This document shows positions 16,851 to 25,801 of a stretch of DNA of 64,000 bases, piece by piece. Numbering within the stretch: position 1 is the stretch's first letter; each line of letters opens with the position of its first letter. A model generated the notes under the pieces. The model saw nothing but the letters and a program-made list of their open reading frames with translations, was not told where the DNA came from and did no database searches. Made by a program: the position numbers and the translations under genes. Origin of the DNA: Chitinivorax sp. B (lineage in GTDB: Bacteria; Pseudomonadota; Gammaproteobacteria; Burkholderiales; SCOH01); NCBI RefSeq assembly GCF_005503445.1, contig NZ_SCOH01000004.1:124001-188000 (forward strand). The letters are read 5' to 3'.

Positions 16851-17264
16851 TCAATCTGCGTACTGTTTTTTCAGTCTTTCGCGGCGCTCTTGCGCTTCGA
16901 TAGACAAAGTGGCAGTCGGACGGGCAATCAAACGGCCCAGACCGATTGGTTCACCAGTATCTTCGCAGTAACCATATTCGCCATTGTCAATACGATTGAT
17001 GGCCTGCTCGATTTTCTGCAGCAGCTTGCGTTCACGGTCCCGTGTCCGTAATTCCAACGCATACTCCTCTTCCAGCGTGGCGCGGTCTGCCGGGTCCGGT
17101 GTGGCTTCCTGCTCCTGCAAATGCTGGCTGGTCTGGGTTGCGTTGTTGATCAGCTCTTCCTTCATCTGCAATAACTTGCGTTTGAAGAAATCCAGGTGAT
17201 CAGGCGTCATGTACTCGCCGCTCGTATCTTTGAGGACGTCTTGTTCTGTCAGCATCTTAGCCAT
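16851..17264 (-). CDS. dksA: RNA polymerase-binding transcription factor DksA (zinc-finger-depleted form)
   Basis: 137 residues from ATG 17264 (MAKMLTEQDV, matching the usual N-terminus; ATG 17276 is an alternative). The coiled-coil tip region with DPADRATLEEEYALELRTRD is strongly conserved and places Asp residues in the RNA polymerase secondary channel, where DksA acts with ppGpp. The zinc finger is reduced: only the first Cys of the usual four is kept (GYCEDTGEPIG, then ARPTATLSIEAQERRE), with Thr/Ser/Ala at the others. Such forms work without zinc, as in Pseudomonas DksA2 and in Neisseria-type DksA. It sits just upstream of a Zur-like regulator. Confidence 0.93.
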   Translation of the reverse strand: MAKMLTEQDVLKDTSGEYMTPDHLDFFKRKLLQMKEELINNATQTSQHLQEQEATPDPADRATLEEEYALELRTRDRERKLLQKIEQAINRIDNGEYGYCEDTGEPIGLGRLIARPTATLSIEAQERRERLKKQYAD

Positions 17265-17485
17265 GGTCGTACGCATCCGTAAGTGTCTCAGTGGCGATGC
17301 CGGTCGATGTCGGTATCGCCGCCGGGGTTCGGCGGTCGCAAAGATTAGCCGATGAAACCAGCATGATGCAATAAGTATATGACAGATTTTGCAACAGTAA
17401 ATTCACATACTGTAATGAATCGACGGTCGGCCCTACCTGCCTGGTTACCCTTCCAGCCACATCATATGACACGGCTGTGCATGCA

Positions 17486-17809
17486 TCACTTGGTGGCCAA
17501 AATCCATTGCACCATTGTTTTTAGATCCGCGTCGGGCACGGTCGGGTTGGGTGGCATCGGAACGGGTCCCCACACCCCACCACCGCCCGCCTTCACCTTA
17601 GCGATCAGTTTCGCTTCGGCAGTCTTGTCCCCTTTGTATTTGGTAGCCACTTCTTTATATGAAGGGCCGACAACTTTTTTGTCTGCGGTATGACAGGACA
17701 AGCAGTTGTACTTTTGTACCAGCACCTTGGCATCTTTAGCATCTGCCGCCATCGCATGGCCAGAAACAAAACCAACCAACGCAGCCAGTATAGCGATTGC
17801 TGCTCTCAT
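17486..17809 (-). CDS. small periplasmic c-type cytochrome (class I)
   Basis: 107 residues from ATG 17809, chosen because AAGGAG (17815-17820) lies just upstream; an ORF extension to 17890 is non-coding. A signal peptide (AAIAILAALVGFVSGHAMA) is followed by one haem site CLSCH, and VPMPPN supplies the Met sixth ligand, as in cytochromes c551/c552. It carries electrons between respiratory complexes in the periplasm. Monocistronic. Confidence 0.92.
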   Translation of the reverse strand: MRAAIAILAALVGFVSGHAMAADAKDAKVLVQKYNCLSCHTADKKVVGPSYKEVATKYKGDKTAEAKLIAKVKAGGGGVWGPVPMPPNPTVPDADLKTMVQWILATK

Positions 17810-17958
17810 AGGTACTCCTTTTAGGTGTGAGGAAGCGATTCCGTGCATCATCTTAGCCAAGCTGACGCGGGTTGCAAATGATGGATTCACACAGCGCTGT
17901 AATTAGGGGCATGCTCACATCAATAATTCGCTGAGAAATCAGACTATACTGACAGATA

Positions 17959-20943
17959 ATGCCATTTGGGAGCGCGTGCCCGATGTCGTCTTCGCTTCCC
18001 ATGTCTGCCGTGCCGACAGCCATGTCCTCACTGGGGTTGAACACCTTTGCTGAACATTCGCATGACGGCATCTGGGCTATCGACAAAGATGGCATGATCA
18101 GCTATGTCAATCGCCGAATGTCGGACCTGCTTGGCTTTACCCCTCCTGAACTGGTTGGCCGTTCTTTTTTTTCCGTCGTTTCCCCTGCTGACCTTCCAAT
18201 TGCATTGCAAATGCTGGAAGCAAGCCATGCTCAGCCGGGCAGCTATTACGACTTGCGCTTGCTGCGCCGCGATGGCGACGTTATGTGGGTCATGACTTGC
18301 CTGACGCCGCTTCAGCACGCGGATACATTGTCCGGCCTGTTGCTGATGATGGCAGATATCACTGAACGCAAACGAACCGAACAGGCGCTGCGTGAAAAAT
18401 CCGCGCAGATCGAGGCCATCTACAACAGTTCCAGTACCGGTATCTTCCTCGCTGACAGCCAAGGTCAACTACAGCACGCCAACCCGATGTTCGAAACCCT
18501 CGCTGGGCGACTGAGTGCTGAAATGACCGGTGATGGCTGGCTTCACAGCGTGCACCCTGAAGACCGGGCAAGGGTCGCACTGGAATGGCGTATGGCCGTC
18601 AAGCAGCAATTGCCCTGCATGACCCAGTTCCGCATGCACTCACCTGGTGGCGAGATGGTCTGGGTACGTCTGATCAGCCGAGCCATGATCATCGACAGCC
18701 GCATGCATGGCTATGTCGCATCGGTTGAAAACATCACGCAACGCAAGCAAAGCGAACTAAGGGAAGCCGCAGAGCGGGAAGTATTGGAAATGCTGGTACA
18801 CCACCAGCCGTTACCCGAAATTCTCAGTCAGATCTGCTTGCAATACGAACGTCGCCGCCCAGGTGAATGGTGTGCGGTGTTCCTGATTGATGATGTGACC
18901 TTACAGTGTCGTGCCTGTATCGGCCCCAGTATTCCCCCACACTATGCCAACGCCCTGATTGGCATCACGGCCGACCCCAACGTCGGCTCGTGTGGGGCCG
19001 CCATCTGGCGCAAGCAACGGGTGATTTCCGCAGATATCGCGCAAGACCCGCTATGGAGCACCATTCGCGATGGAGCTTTAGCAGTTGGCTTTGCGGCCTG
19101 CTGGTCAACACCCGTCATCAATCGCGAAGGCAAGGTCATGGCAACCTTTGCAGTATACGTTGGGCAACCGCGGTCCCCCACCCCGGAATCCTTGATATCG
19201 ATCGATCACCAGGTCCCATTGGTATTGCTGGCAATCGAGCGGAAACAAGCCCAGTTGCAATTGGACAGCGCACTCGCCACCTTGAAATCGATCGCGGATG
19301 GCGTCATCACGGTGGACCGCCACTTCCGGGTCATCTCGCTCAACCCCCAAGCTGAACGCATGACGGGCTGGGCAGTGAAAGAAGCGCAAGGCCATATGCT
19401 GGATGAGATTTTCCACGCTGTGGACGAACAATCCGGCGAACCGTTGGTGGCCTGCCCTCCACCTACCGGGGATTGGATACAGCGGCAAAACCCCGTATTG
19501 ATTGATCGAAAAGGCTGGCGGGTACCTATGGAATACAACACCAGCCCGATTATCGATAGCCAGAAAGAATTGGAAGGGTGGGTTCTGGCGTTCCGTGATG
19601 TCAGCAACACCCGGCTGATGGCGCAAGAGCTTTCCCATCAGGCCAGCCACGACTACCTTACCGGTCTGCCCAACCGCATGCTGATGCAGGACCGGCTGGA
19701 TCAGGCCATTGCCAACGCCAGTCGCAATGGTGGCAAGTTGGGGTTGTTATTTCTGGACCTGGACCATTTCAAACATGTGAACGACACATTAGGGCATGCG
19801 ATTGGCGATTTGATGCTGAAGGAAGTGGCCAACCGGCTGATCCGCTGCGTACGTGAATCAGACACCGTCAGCCGGCAGGGGGGCGATGAATTCGTCGTCC
19901 TGCTGACCAATGTCGAATCCCCGGTCGACGTGGCTTCAGTCGCTCAAAAGATCCTATATACCATGGCCGAACCCATGATATTGGATGGCCACGTACTCAG
20001 CATGCAAACCAGCCTGGGCATCAGCCTTTTCCCAGACGATGCCATGGACAGCAGCTCATTGGCGCGCACCGCCGATGCGGCGCTGTATTTTGCCAAAGAA
20101 CATGGCCGCAACAACTATCAGTTTTTCACTTATGAGATGAGTATTCGCACTGCAGAACGGTTGGCTACCGAACAAGTCTTGCGTGCGGCCATGGAGCAAG
20201 CACAATTCGAGCTATGTTATCAGCCACAGATTTCCCTCAAGACTGGTGATGTCGCCAGTGTAGAAGCCTTGCTACGCTGGCGGCACCCTACGCGCGGGCT
20301 TTTACACCCTGCCGAGTTTCTCCCCGTAGCCGAAGATATCGGCATCATGGGTGATCTGGGCGACTGGATCTTGCGAGAAGCTTGTCTGCAGCACAAACAC
20401 TGGCAGGACTCAGGCCTACCCATTGTTCCCATCGCCATCAATATCTCGCCACGCCAGCTGCGTCGTTTTGATTTTGTTAGGAATATCAATGCCATCATGC
20501 AGGAAATTGGACTGAGCGAGCATTTGCTTCAATTTGAACTTGCCGAGAACACCATCATGGCGGATGGCGAACAGCGCACAGGCGTTATCGGTGCACTTGG
20601 GCAAACGAGCGGGGATATCGTGATTGATGATTTTGGTACCAGCTATTCCAACCTGGGCTTGTTACAACGAGTACCGATCTGCAAGTTGAAGGTCGACATC
20701 AGCCTGATTCGCGATATTGGCAACGATAGCGATAACGAAGCCGTTGTCAAAGCCATGATCAACCTGGGAAAAAGCCTTAAGCTGACCGTGGTGGCAGAAG
20801 GAGTGGAAACCGCCGAGCAATGGCGCTTTCTGCAAGAAAGCGGCTGCGACGCGGCCCAGGGCTATTTCTGCTGTGAACCTCTGCCCCCCCAAGCATTCGA
20901 GCACTGGTGGCGCCAACATCTGGCACGCCCACATGCCGCCTGA
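17959..20943 (+). CDS. PAS-PAS-GAF-PAS-GGDEF-EAL cyclic-di-GMP signalling protein
   Basis: 994 residues, apparently cytoplasmic. Order of domains: PAS (about 18-135), PAS (about 150-262), GAF (about 275-430), PAS (about 435-555), GGDEF (about 570-725) and EAL (about 740-985). The diguanylate cyclase site is intact (GGDEF at 641-645), with an inhibitory RxxD site (RESD) five residues upstream. The phosphodiesterase domain has EAL at 769-771 and DDFGTSYSNL. Both activities could therefore be real, with the PAS/GAF modules sensing redox, light or small molecules. ATG 17983 is an alternative start. Monocistronic. Confidence 0.95.
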   Translation: MPFGSACPMSSSLPMSAVPTAMSSLGLNTFAEHSHDGIWAIDKDGMISYVNRRMSDLLGFTPPELVGRSFFSVVSPADLPIALQMLEASHAQPGSYYDLRLLRRDGDVMWVMTCLTPLQHADTLSGLLLMMADITERKRTEQALREKSAQIEAIYNSSSTGIFLADSQGQLQHANPMFETLAGRLSAEMTGDGWLHSVHPEDRARVALEWRMAVKQQLPCMTQFRMHSPGGEMVWVRLISRAMIIDSRMHGYVASVENITQRKQSELREAAEREVLEMLVHHQPLPEILSQICLQYERRRPGEWCAVFLIDDVTLQCRACIGPSIPPHYANALIGITADPNVGSCGAAIWRKQRVISADIAQDPLWSTIRDGALAVGFAACWSTPVINREGKVMATFAVYVGQPRSPTPESLISIDHQVPLVLLAIERKQAQLQLDSALATLKSIADGVITVDRHFRVISLNPQAERMTGWAVKEAQGHMLDEIFHAVDEQSGEPLVACPPPTGDWIQRQNPVLIDRKGWRVPMEYNTSPIIDSQKELEGWVLAFRDVSNTRLMAQELSHQASHDYLTGLPNRMLMQDRLDQAIANASRNGGKLGLLFLDLDHFKHVNDTLGHAIGDLMLKEVANRLIRCVRESDTVSRQGGDEFVVLLTNVESPVDVASVAQKILYTMAEPMILDGHVLSMQTSLGISLFPDDAMDSSSLARTADAALYFAKEHGRNNYQFFTYEMSIRTAERLATEQVLRAAMEQAQFELCYQPQISLKTGDVASVEALLRWRHPTRGLLHPAEFLPVAEDIGIMGDLGDWILREACLQHKHWQDSGLPIVPIAINISPRQLRRFDFVRNINAIMQEIGLSEHLLQFELAENTIMADGEQRTGVIGALGQTSGDIVIDDFGTSYSNLGLLQRVPICKLKVDISLIRDIGNDSDNEAVVKAMINLGKSLKLTVVAEGVETAEQWRFLQESGCDAAQGYFCCEPLPPQAFEHWWRQHLARPHAA

Positions 20944-21094
20944 TCGACACCGTTGTACTGAATTGTTGTGCCTGTACAGTTCTGTGCCTATTCCTGACAA
21001 ATCAATGCGATTAGTCTAGTTTCCACGCTGAAACCCTGTGTCGACCACGACCGGTTGACCAACCCGGCCCATTACCCGTGGGCCTGATGACAAT

Positions 21095-22933
21095 ATGACC
21101 ACCACCGGAAACCCTATGGATACTGCCACATCTCCCAACATCGTGATCCACAAACGTATCACCAGCCTTCGATTGGTAATGGCACAGCATCGATTGGACG
21201 CCTACATCGTCCCCTCTGCTGACCCGCATTTGTCAGAATACCTGCCTGAACGCTGGCAAAGTCGCAAATGGTTGACAGGTTTCATGGGGTCGGTTGGCAC
21301 ACTGATTGTCACACCGACGTTTGCAGGTTTGTGGGTGGACAGCCGCTATTGGGTACAAGCTGAGGCCGAACTGACCGGCACAGGTATTGTGCTGATGAAG
21401 ATCCAGTCTGCCGCCAGCAATGGACATATCGACTGGTTGGCTGAGCATATTCCGGTAAATGGCTGTGTCGGCGTGGATGGGATGGTGCTGGGTTTAACGG
21501 CAGCCCGTGCCATCGAACAAGCCCTGACAATCAAGCAGGTACAGCTACGCAGCGATATTGACCTGCTACAGCAGATCTGGCTAGATCGCCCCAACCTGCC
21601 AACCAATGCAGTCTATGAACATGTCGCCCCCTATGCGACACAATCCCGTGCAGAGAAACTGGCCGCTCTACGCAAAACCATGCAGGAAAAAGGTGCCGAT
21701 TGGCATTTCGTTTCCACACTGGATGACATCGCATGGCTGTTCAACCTACGCGGCGCCGATGTCAGCTACAACCCCGTCTTCGTGGCTCATGCACTGATAG
21801 GGATGGAGCAGATCAGCCTGTTCCTCGCAGAGGGCAAAGTACCGGCGGATCTACAGTCCAAACTGGCCGCCGAGGGCATCGTCATTCGTCCCTATGTCGA
21901 AACCAGCACCGCGCTGTCGGCGCTGCCCATTGATACGACCTTGTTGATCGATCCGCGCCGCGTCACCCTGGGCTTGCGTCAAGCGGTACCAGTCGGCGTG
22001 AAGGTGCTTGAAGCCATCAATCCCAGCACCTTCTCCAAATCCCGCAAATCCGATGCTGAAGCAAGCCATGTACGACAGGCGATGGAGCAGGATGGTGCGG
22101 CACTGTGTGAATTCTTCAGTTGGCTGGAAAGCACATTAGGCAGGGAACGTATTACCGAAGTCACTATTGATGAACAGATCACCGCAGCCCGAGCCCGACG
22201 CCCCGGATTCGTCTGCCCCAGTTTTGCAACCATCGCCGGCTTCAACGCCAATGGTGCCATGCCGCATTACCGTGCTACCCCAGCTAGCCATGCGGTCATT
22301 GAAGGTAGTGGGCTATTGCTGATCGATTCAGGTGGACAATACCTGAATGGCACCACCGACATTACCCGTGTTGTTGCTATCGGCGAACCCTCTGCCGAAC
22401 AAAAACGTGATTTCACACTGGTGCTGAAAGGCACACTGGCATTGTCATGCGCGCAGTTTCCGCTTGGCCTGAAAGCGCCAATGCTGGATGCCATTGCCCG
22501 CGCCCCGATCTGGGCAGCGGGAATCGACTATGGTCATGGTACGGGCCATGGCGTAGGCTATTTCCTGAATGTGCATGAGGGGCCACAATCCATTTCAGTA
22601 TATGGCATGCCAGAACCACACACTGCCATGGAGGCCGGCATGATCACCTCGATCGAACCCGGTATCTATCGCGCTGGCAAATGGGGAGTTCGCATTGAAA
22701 ACCTCGTGCTGAACGTGCCAGCAATTAGCGGGGAATTCGGCGATTACCTACGCTTTGAAACATTGACTCTGTGTCCAATTGATACACGTTGCCTAGATCG
22801 CTCGATCCTGCGTGCAGATGAAATCGACTGGTTGAACCACTATCATGCAGAAGTTCGGCGCCGACTGCAGCCATTGGTCAGTGGTGACGCACTGGCATGG
22901 CTATTACGCCACACCGCGCCAGTCGAAATGTAA
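21095..22933 (+). CDS. pepP: Xaa-Pro aminopeptidase (M24B, long form)
   Basis: 612 residues, the three-domain long form of aminopeptidase P. Two creatinase-like N-terminal domains precede the pita-bread catalytic domain. Metal ligands are visible: Asp in LLIDSGGQY and in TTDITRVV, His in GHGTGHGVGYF, Glu in SIEPGIY and Glu in VRIENLV. It removes N-terminal residues next to proline. ATG 21116 (MDTATS) with GGAA upstream is an alternative start. A strong bidirectional terminator follows. Confidence 0.93.
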   Translation: MTTTGNPMDTATSPNIVIHKRITSLRLVMAQHRLDAYIVPSADPHLSEYLPERWQSRKWLTGFMGSVGTLIVTPTFAGLWVDSRYWVQAEAELTGTGIVLMKIQSAASNGHIDWLAEHIPVNGCVGVDGMVLGLTAARAIEQALTIKQVQLRSDIDLLQQIWLDRPNLPTNAVYEHVAPYATQSRAEKLAALRKTMQEKGADWHFVSTLDDIAWLFNLRGADVSYNPVFVAHALIGMEQISLFLAEGKVPADLQSKLAAEGIVIRPYVETSTALSALPIDTTLLIDPRRVTLGLRQAVPVGVKVLEAINPSTFSKSRKSDAEASHVRQAMEQDGAALCEFFSWLESTLGRERITEVTIDEQITAARARRPGFVCPSFATIAGFNANGAMPHYRATPASHAVIEGSGLLLIDSGGQYLNGTTDITRVVAIGEPSAEQKRDFTLVLKGTLALSCAQFPLGLKAPMLDAIARAPIWAAGIDYGHGTGHGVGYFLNVHEGPQSISVYGMPEPHTAMEAGMITSIEPGIYRAGKWGVRIENLVLNVPAISGEFGDYLRFETLTLCPIDTRCLDRSILRADEIDWLNHYHAEVRRRLQPLVSGDALAWLLRHTAPVEM

Positions 22934-22998
22934 TGTAATGACGCCGGCTACAGATGAAGTAATGGAGCTCACCCATTGCGTCACACTCTGCTACAGTC

Positions 22999-23032
22999 AA
23001 AAAAAAGCGCTTCAATACTGAAGCGCTTTTTT
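22999..23032. terminator. bidirectional intrinsic terminator
   Basis: AAAAAAGCGCTTCA, a four-base loop, and TGAAGCGCTTTTTT form a perfect stem with A and T tracts on both sides. It serves both pepP (+) and the convergent YqhA gene (-). Confidence 0.92.
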
Positions 23033-23047
23033 CATGCAGGAAACCAA

Positions 23048-23557
23048 TCAATGCTTGCCTGATAGTTTGTCCATCAACGCAAACAATACGCCAGACACCA
23101 GAAAGGTCATGTGAATACCGATCAGCCAGGCCAAGTCCTCATGACTGGTAGACTGGATATTCACAAAAGCCTTCAACAAATCGATAGCCGAGATCGCCAC
23201 AATCGAGCCAATCAGTTTCAGCTTCAGGTCTGCATAGGTCACCTTACCCATCCAGCTGGGCTTGTCAGGTGAATTGTGTGCCACATCCAGCTTGGAAATG
23301 AAGTTTTCATAACCGCTGAAAATCACGATCACCAGTAAGTTAGCAATCAGCGTGATGTCGACCAGGCTCAGGATTGACAACACTGCATTACCTTCACCCC
23401 CCATCAAAATACTGATTACGGTACCAAATTCCTTGATCAGCTTCACAAACAGCACCACGATGCCGCCGATCAGTGCCAGATAGAACGGTGCCAATAGCCA
23501 ACGGCTATGGAAAATCATCTGTTCCAGAAAGTTCTCTATCTTGTTGTTGTCATCCAT
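23048..23557 (-). CDS. yqhA: YqhA / UPF0114 family inner-membrane protein
   Basis: 169 residues from ATG 23557 (MDDNNKIENF), which has AGGAA eight bases upstream. Three to four membrane helices are visible (FYLALIGGIVVLFVKLI, LSLVDITLIANLLVIVIF, and a C-terminal IHMTFLVSGVLFALMDKL), with the conserved FSGYENFISKLD loop. The function of the family is not established. Monocistronic, ended by the shared terminator. Confidence 0.9.
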   Translation of the reverse strand: MDDNNKIENFLEQMIFHSRWLLAPFYLALIGGIVVLFVKLIKEFGTVISILMGGEGNAVLSILSLVDITLIANLLVIVIFSGYENFISKLDVAHNSPDKPSWMGKVTYADLKLKLIGSIVAISAIDLLKAFVNIQSTSHEDLAWLIGIHMTFLVSGVLFALMDKLSGKH

Positions 23558-23939
23558 ATACAAATTTCCTGCAAAGTTCTGCCAAGGGCCGGCAGTTTAA
23601 CGGTTGTTGATGCAAATTGTGTAATCACAGATACCAAGCCGCCAGGCAAGCTGGCAACTTGGTTTCATTCAAGCCAACCCACTGCCGCACGACACCACTT
23701 ATCAGAACCGCACAAATTGTCAATTAGCGTGTGTACGAAGCTGCTAACTTGCGACAATCGTTGACATGCCATTGCCATTTGACCAGATGCCTCCCTGGCC
23801 GGAAACAGCACTGCATTCCACCAACGATACCGATGAGGCCAATACCACTGGGCATCCGATGTGTCAGTTGGCCCGTTTCGATCAAATGCACAGCCGATGC
23901 ATATGTCGACCATCATAAAAATCAGGTTTGGAGACCTAC
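23558..23939. other. 382-base intergenic region between divergent yqhA and amylase genes
   Basis: It holds the promoters of both genes. GGAG (23930-23933) is the amylase ribosome binding site. No clear promoter, operator or repeat could be singled out by eye. Confidence 0.4.
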
Positions 23940-25550
23940 ATGACCCATCTCTCGTTACGTCATCTTTCTGCCGCCATCCTCACCGGTTTGGCCTGCCTTG
24001 CTCAACCCACCCAAGCTGCGACCGAACAGGAGAAGGCAAGTTCAGCCATTCTGCTGCAAGGTTTTCATTGGCACTCCTGGAATTACAACTACGGTTGGTA
24101 CAGCACACTGGCCAGTAAGGCCGCTGACATGCAGGACTTGGGTATTACCCATGTATGGTTCCCACCACCTTCCGATGCAGCCTCCAACGAAGGCTATCTA
24201 CCGCGCCAACTGAATGTGCTGGACAGCAAGTATGGTTCGGAAAGCGCCTTGCGTAACACGATCAGCACCCTTAATGGAAAAGGCATCAAATCGGTAGTCG
24301 ATGTTGTCATCAACCACCGGGTTGGCACCGCCAATTGGGCAGATTTCACCAATCCAGCCTGGGGCTGCAATGCTGTCAGTCGTGGTGACGAATGGAGTGG
24401 TGCATGTGGGAATAATGATTCAGGAGGGGGGTATGACGCCGCCCGAGATCTGGATCATTCACAAACCCAGGTCCAGAGCGATTTGAAAGCCTGGGTCGGC
24501 AACCGCCTGAAAAATATTGGCTTCAGCGGTATTCGGTATGACTACTCGAAAGGCTATGGCCCGCAATATGCCAAGCTGTACCACGATGCGATGGCGCCCA
24601 ATTTTTGTGTTGGTGAGATCTGGACTGACCTGAACTACGACGATGTGAATGCACACCGTAAGGTATTGATGAACTATGTGGATGGAACCGGCGGCACCTG
24701 CGGCGCCTTCGACTTCACTACCAAAGGCTTGCTGACCAAAGTCTTGCAAAATGGCGATTACTGGCGCCTGAAGGACAGCAGCGGCAAACCTGCAGGTGGT
24801 ATTGGTTGGTGGGGACAAAAAATGGTGACGTTCGTCGATAATCACGACACCGGGCCATCGGAAAACTGTGGCATCGGCCAGAATCACTGGGCCATCCCAT
24901 GTGGACAGGTCATGGAAGGTTATGCTTATGTTTTGACCCATCCTGGTATTCCCAGTGTGTATTACGCACACGTCTACGACTGGAACCTGCGCAACAATAT
25001 CAAAAGCCTGATCGATATTCGTAAAACTGCCGGCATCACATCAACATCCCCCATTGCCATTCAAGCAGCACAAAATGGTTTATACGCGGCTATTGTCAAC
25101 GGCAACAGCGGCCAAGTGGCAATGAAAATCGGCCCTGGCAGCTGGAGCCCAGGGACAGGTTGGAGTCTGGCCACATCCGGCCCCAACTATGCTGTCTGGA
25201 CCAAAGGTAATAGCGGTAGCAATTGCAGCGTCACCGCCAATTTCAGCATTGCAAATGCCAATACTGCCAATGGCCAAAGTGTTCATGTTGTCGGCAACCA
25301 GACTGCGCTCGGCGACTGGACACCTACAGACAGCTTCAAGCTGACAGCACAAGGTAGTGGCGCCAATGTCACTTGGAGTGGCAGCAAACCCCTGCCCTGC
25401 AATTCGGCCATTCAATACAAGTATGTCAAATACAATGGCAGTGCTGCCATTTGGGAAAGTAATCAGCTCAACAGCAGTGGAAATCGCGAATTCACAACCG
25501 GCAGCAGCGGTAGTGTCGTGAATCGTGCAGATGGCAATTTCAAATTCTGA
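23940..25550 (+). CDS. secreted alpha-amylase, GH13 with C-terminal CBM20
   Basis: 536 residues from ATG 23940 (GGAG at 23930-23933; a TTG at 23928 is in frame but unlikely). A signal peptide (AAILTGLACLAQPTQA) is followed by the GH13 barrel: DVVINHRV (region I), GIRYDYSKGY with nucleophile Asp201, VGEIW with acid/base Glu226, and FVDNHDTG with Asp303. The segment KIGPGSWSPGTGW at the C-terminal beta domain resembles the plant-type subfamily. The last about 100 residues form a CBM20 starch-binding domain (SVHVVGNQTALGDWTP). It degrades extracellular starch. No other starch genes are adjacent. Confidence 0.93.
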   Translation: MTHLSLRHLSAAILTGLACLAQPTQAATEQEKASSAILLQGFHWHSWNYNYGWYSTLASKAADMQDLGITHVWFPPPSDAASNEGYLPRQLNVLDSKYGSESALRNTISTLNGKGIKSVVDVVINHRVGTANWADFTNPAWGCNAVSRGDEWSGACGNNDSGGGYDAARDLDHSQTQVQSDLKAWVGNRLKNIGFSGIRYDYSKGYGPQYAKLYHDAMAPNFCVGEIWTDLNYDDVNAHRKVLMNYVDGTGGTCGAFDFTTKGLLTKVLQNGDYWRLKDSSGKPAGGIGWWGQKMVTFVDNHDTGPSENCGIGQNHWAIPCGQVMEGYAYVLTHPGIPSVYYAHVYDWNLRNNIKSLIDIRKTAGITSTSPIAIQAAQNGLYAAIVNGNSGQVAMKIGPGSWSPGTGWSLATSGPNYAVWTKGNSGSNCSVTANFSIANANTANGQSVHVVGNQTALGDWTPTDSFKLTAQGSGANVTWSGSKPLPCNSAIQYKYVKYNGSAAIWESNQLNSSGNREFTTGSSGSVVNRADGNFKF

Positions 25551-25565
25551 TTTCTCCGCTACCAA

Positions 25566-25609
25566 TCCAAACCGGCGCACACATTGCTGTTGCGCCTGTT
25601 TTTTGGATT
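25566..25609 (+). terminator. intrinsic terminator after the amylase
   Basis: GGCGCA (25574-25579) pairs with TGCGCC (25591-25596), followed by a T run. Flanking AATCCAAA and TTTTGGATT extend the pairing. Confidence 0.8.
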
Positions 25610-25801
25610 CTCAGAAAGCATCTATAGTTATTTCACACATCGACGCAAAACACACCTTGCGCCACCTGAATCAAGCCTGAACCAGCGTTTTGTGGTAGTC
25701 TCGCGCGCTTAAAACATCATGGTGTTTTCGTTGATGAATTCTCAACGGATGACGCCCCATCATGGTGCGTGTCTTTTAACTCCATTCTTAGTCAGAAAAC
25801 C

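Noticed and set aside
25610-25801. purine riboswitch before the NCS2 permease
   Set aside because: The conserved TATA-loop and kissing-loop pattern of purine riboswitches is not seen.
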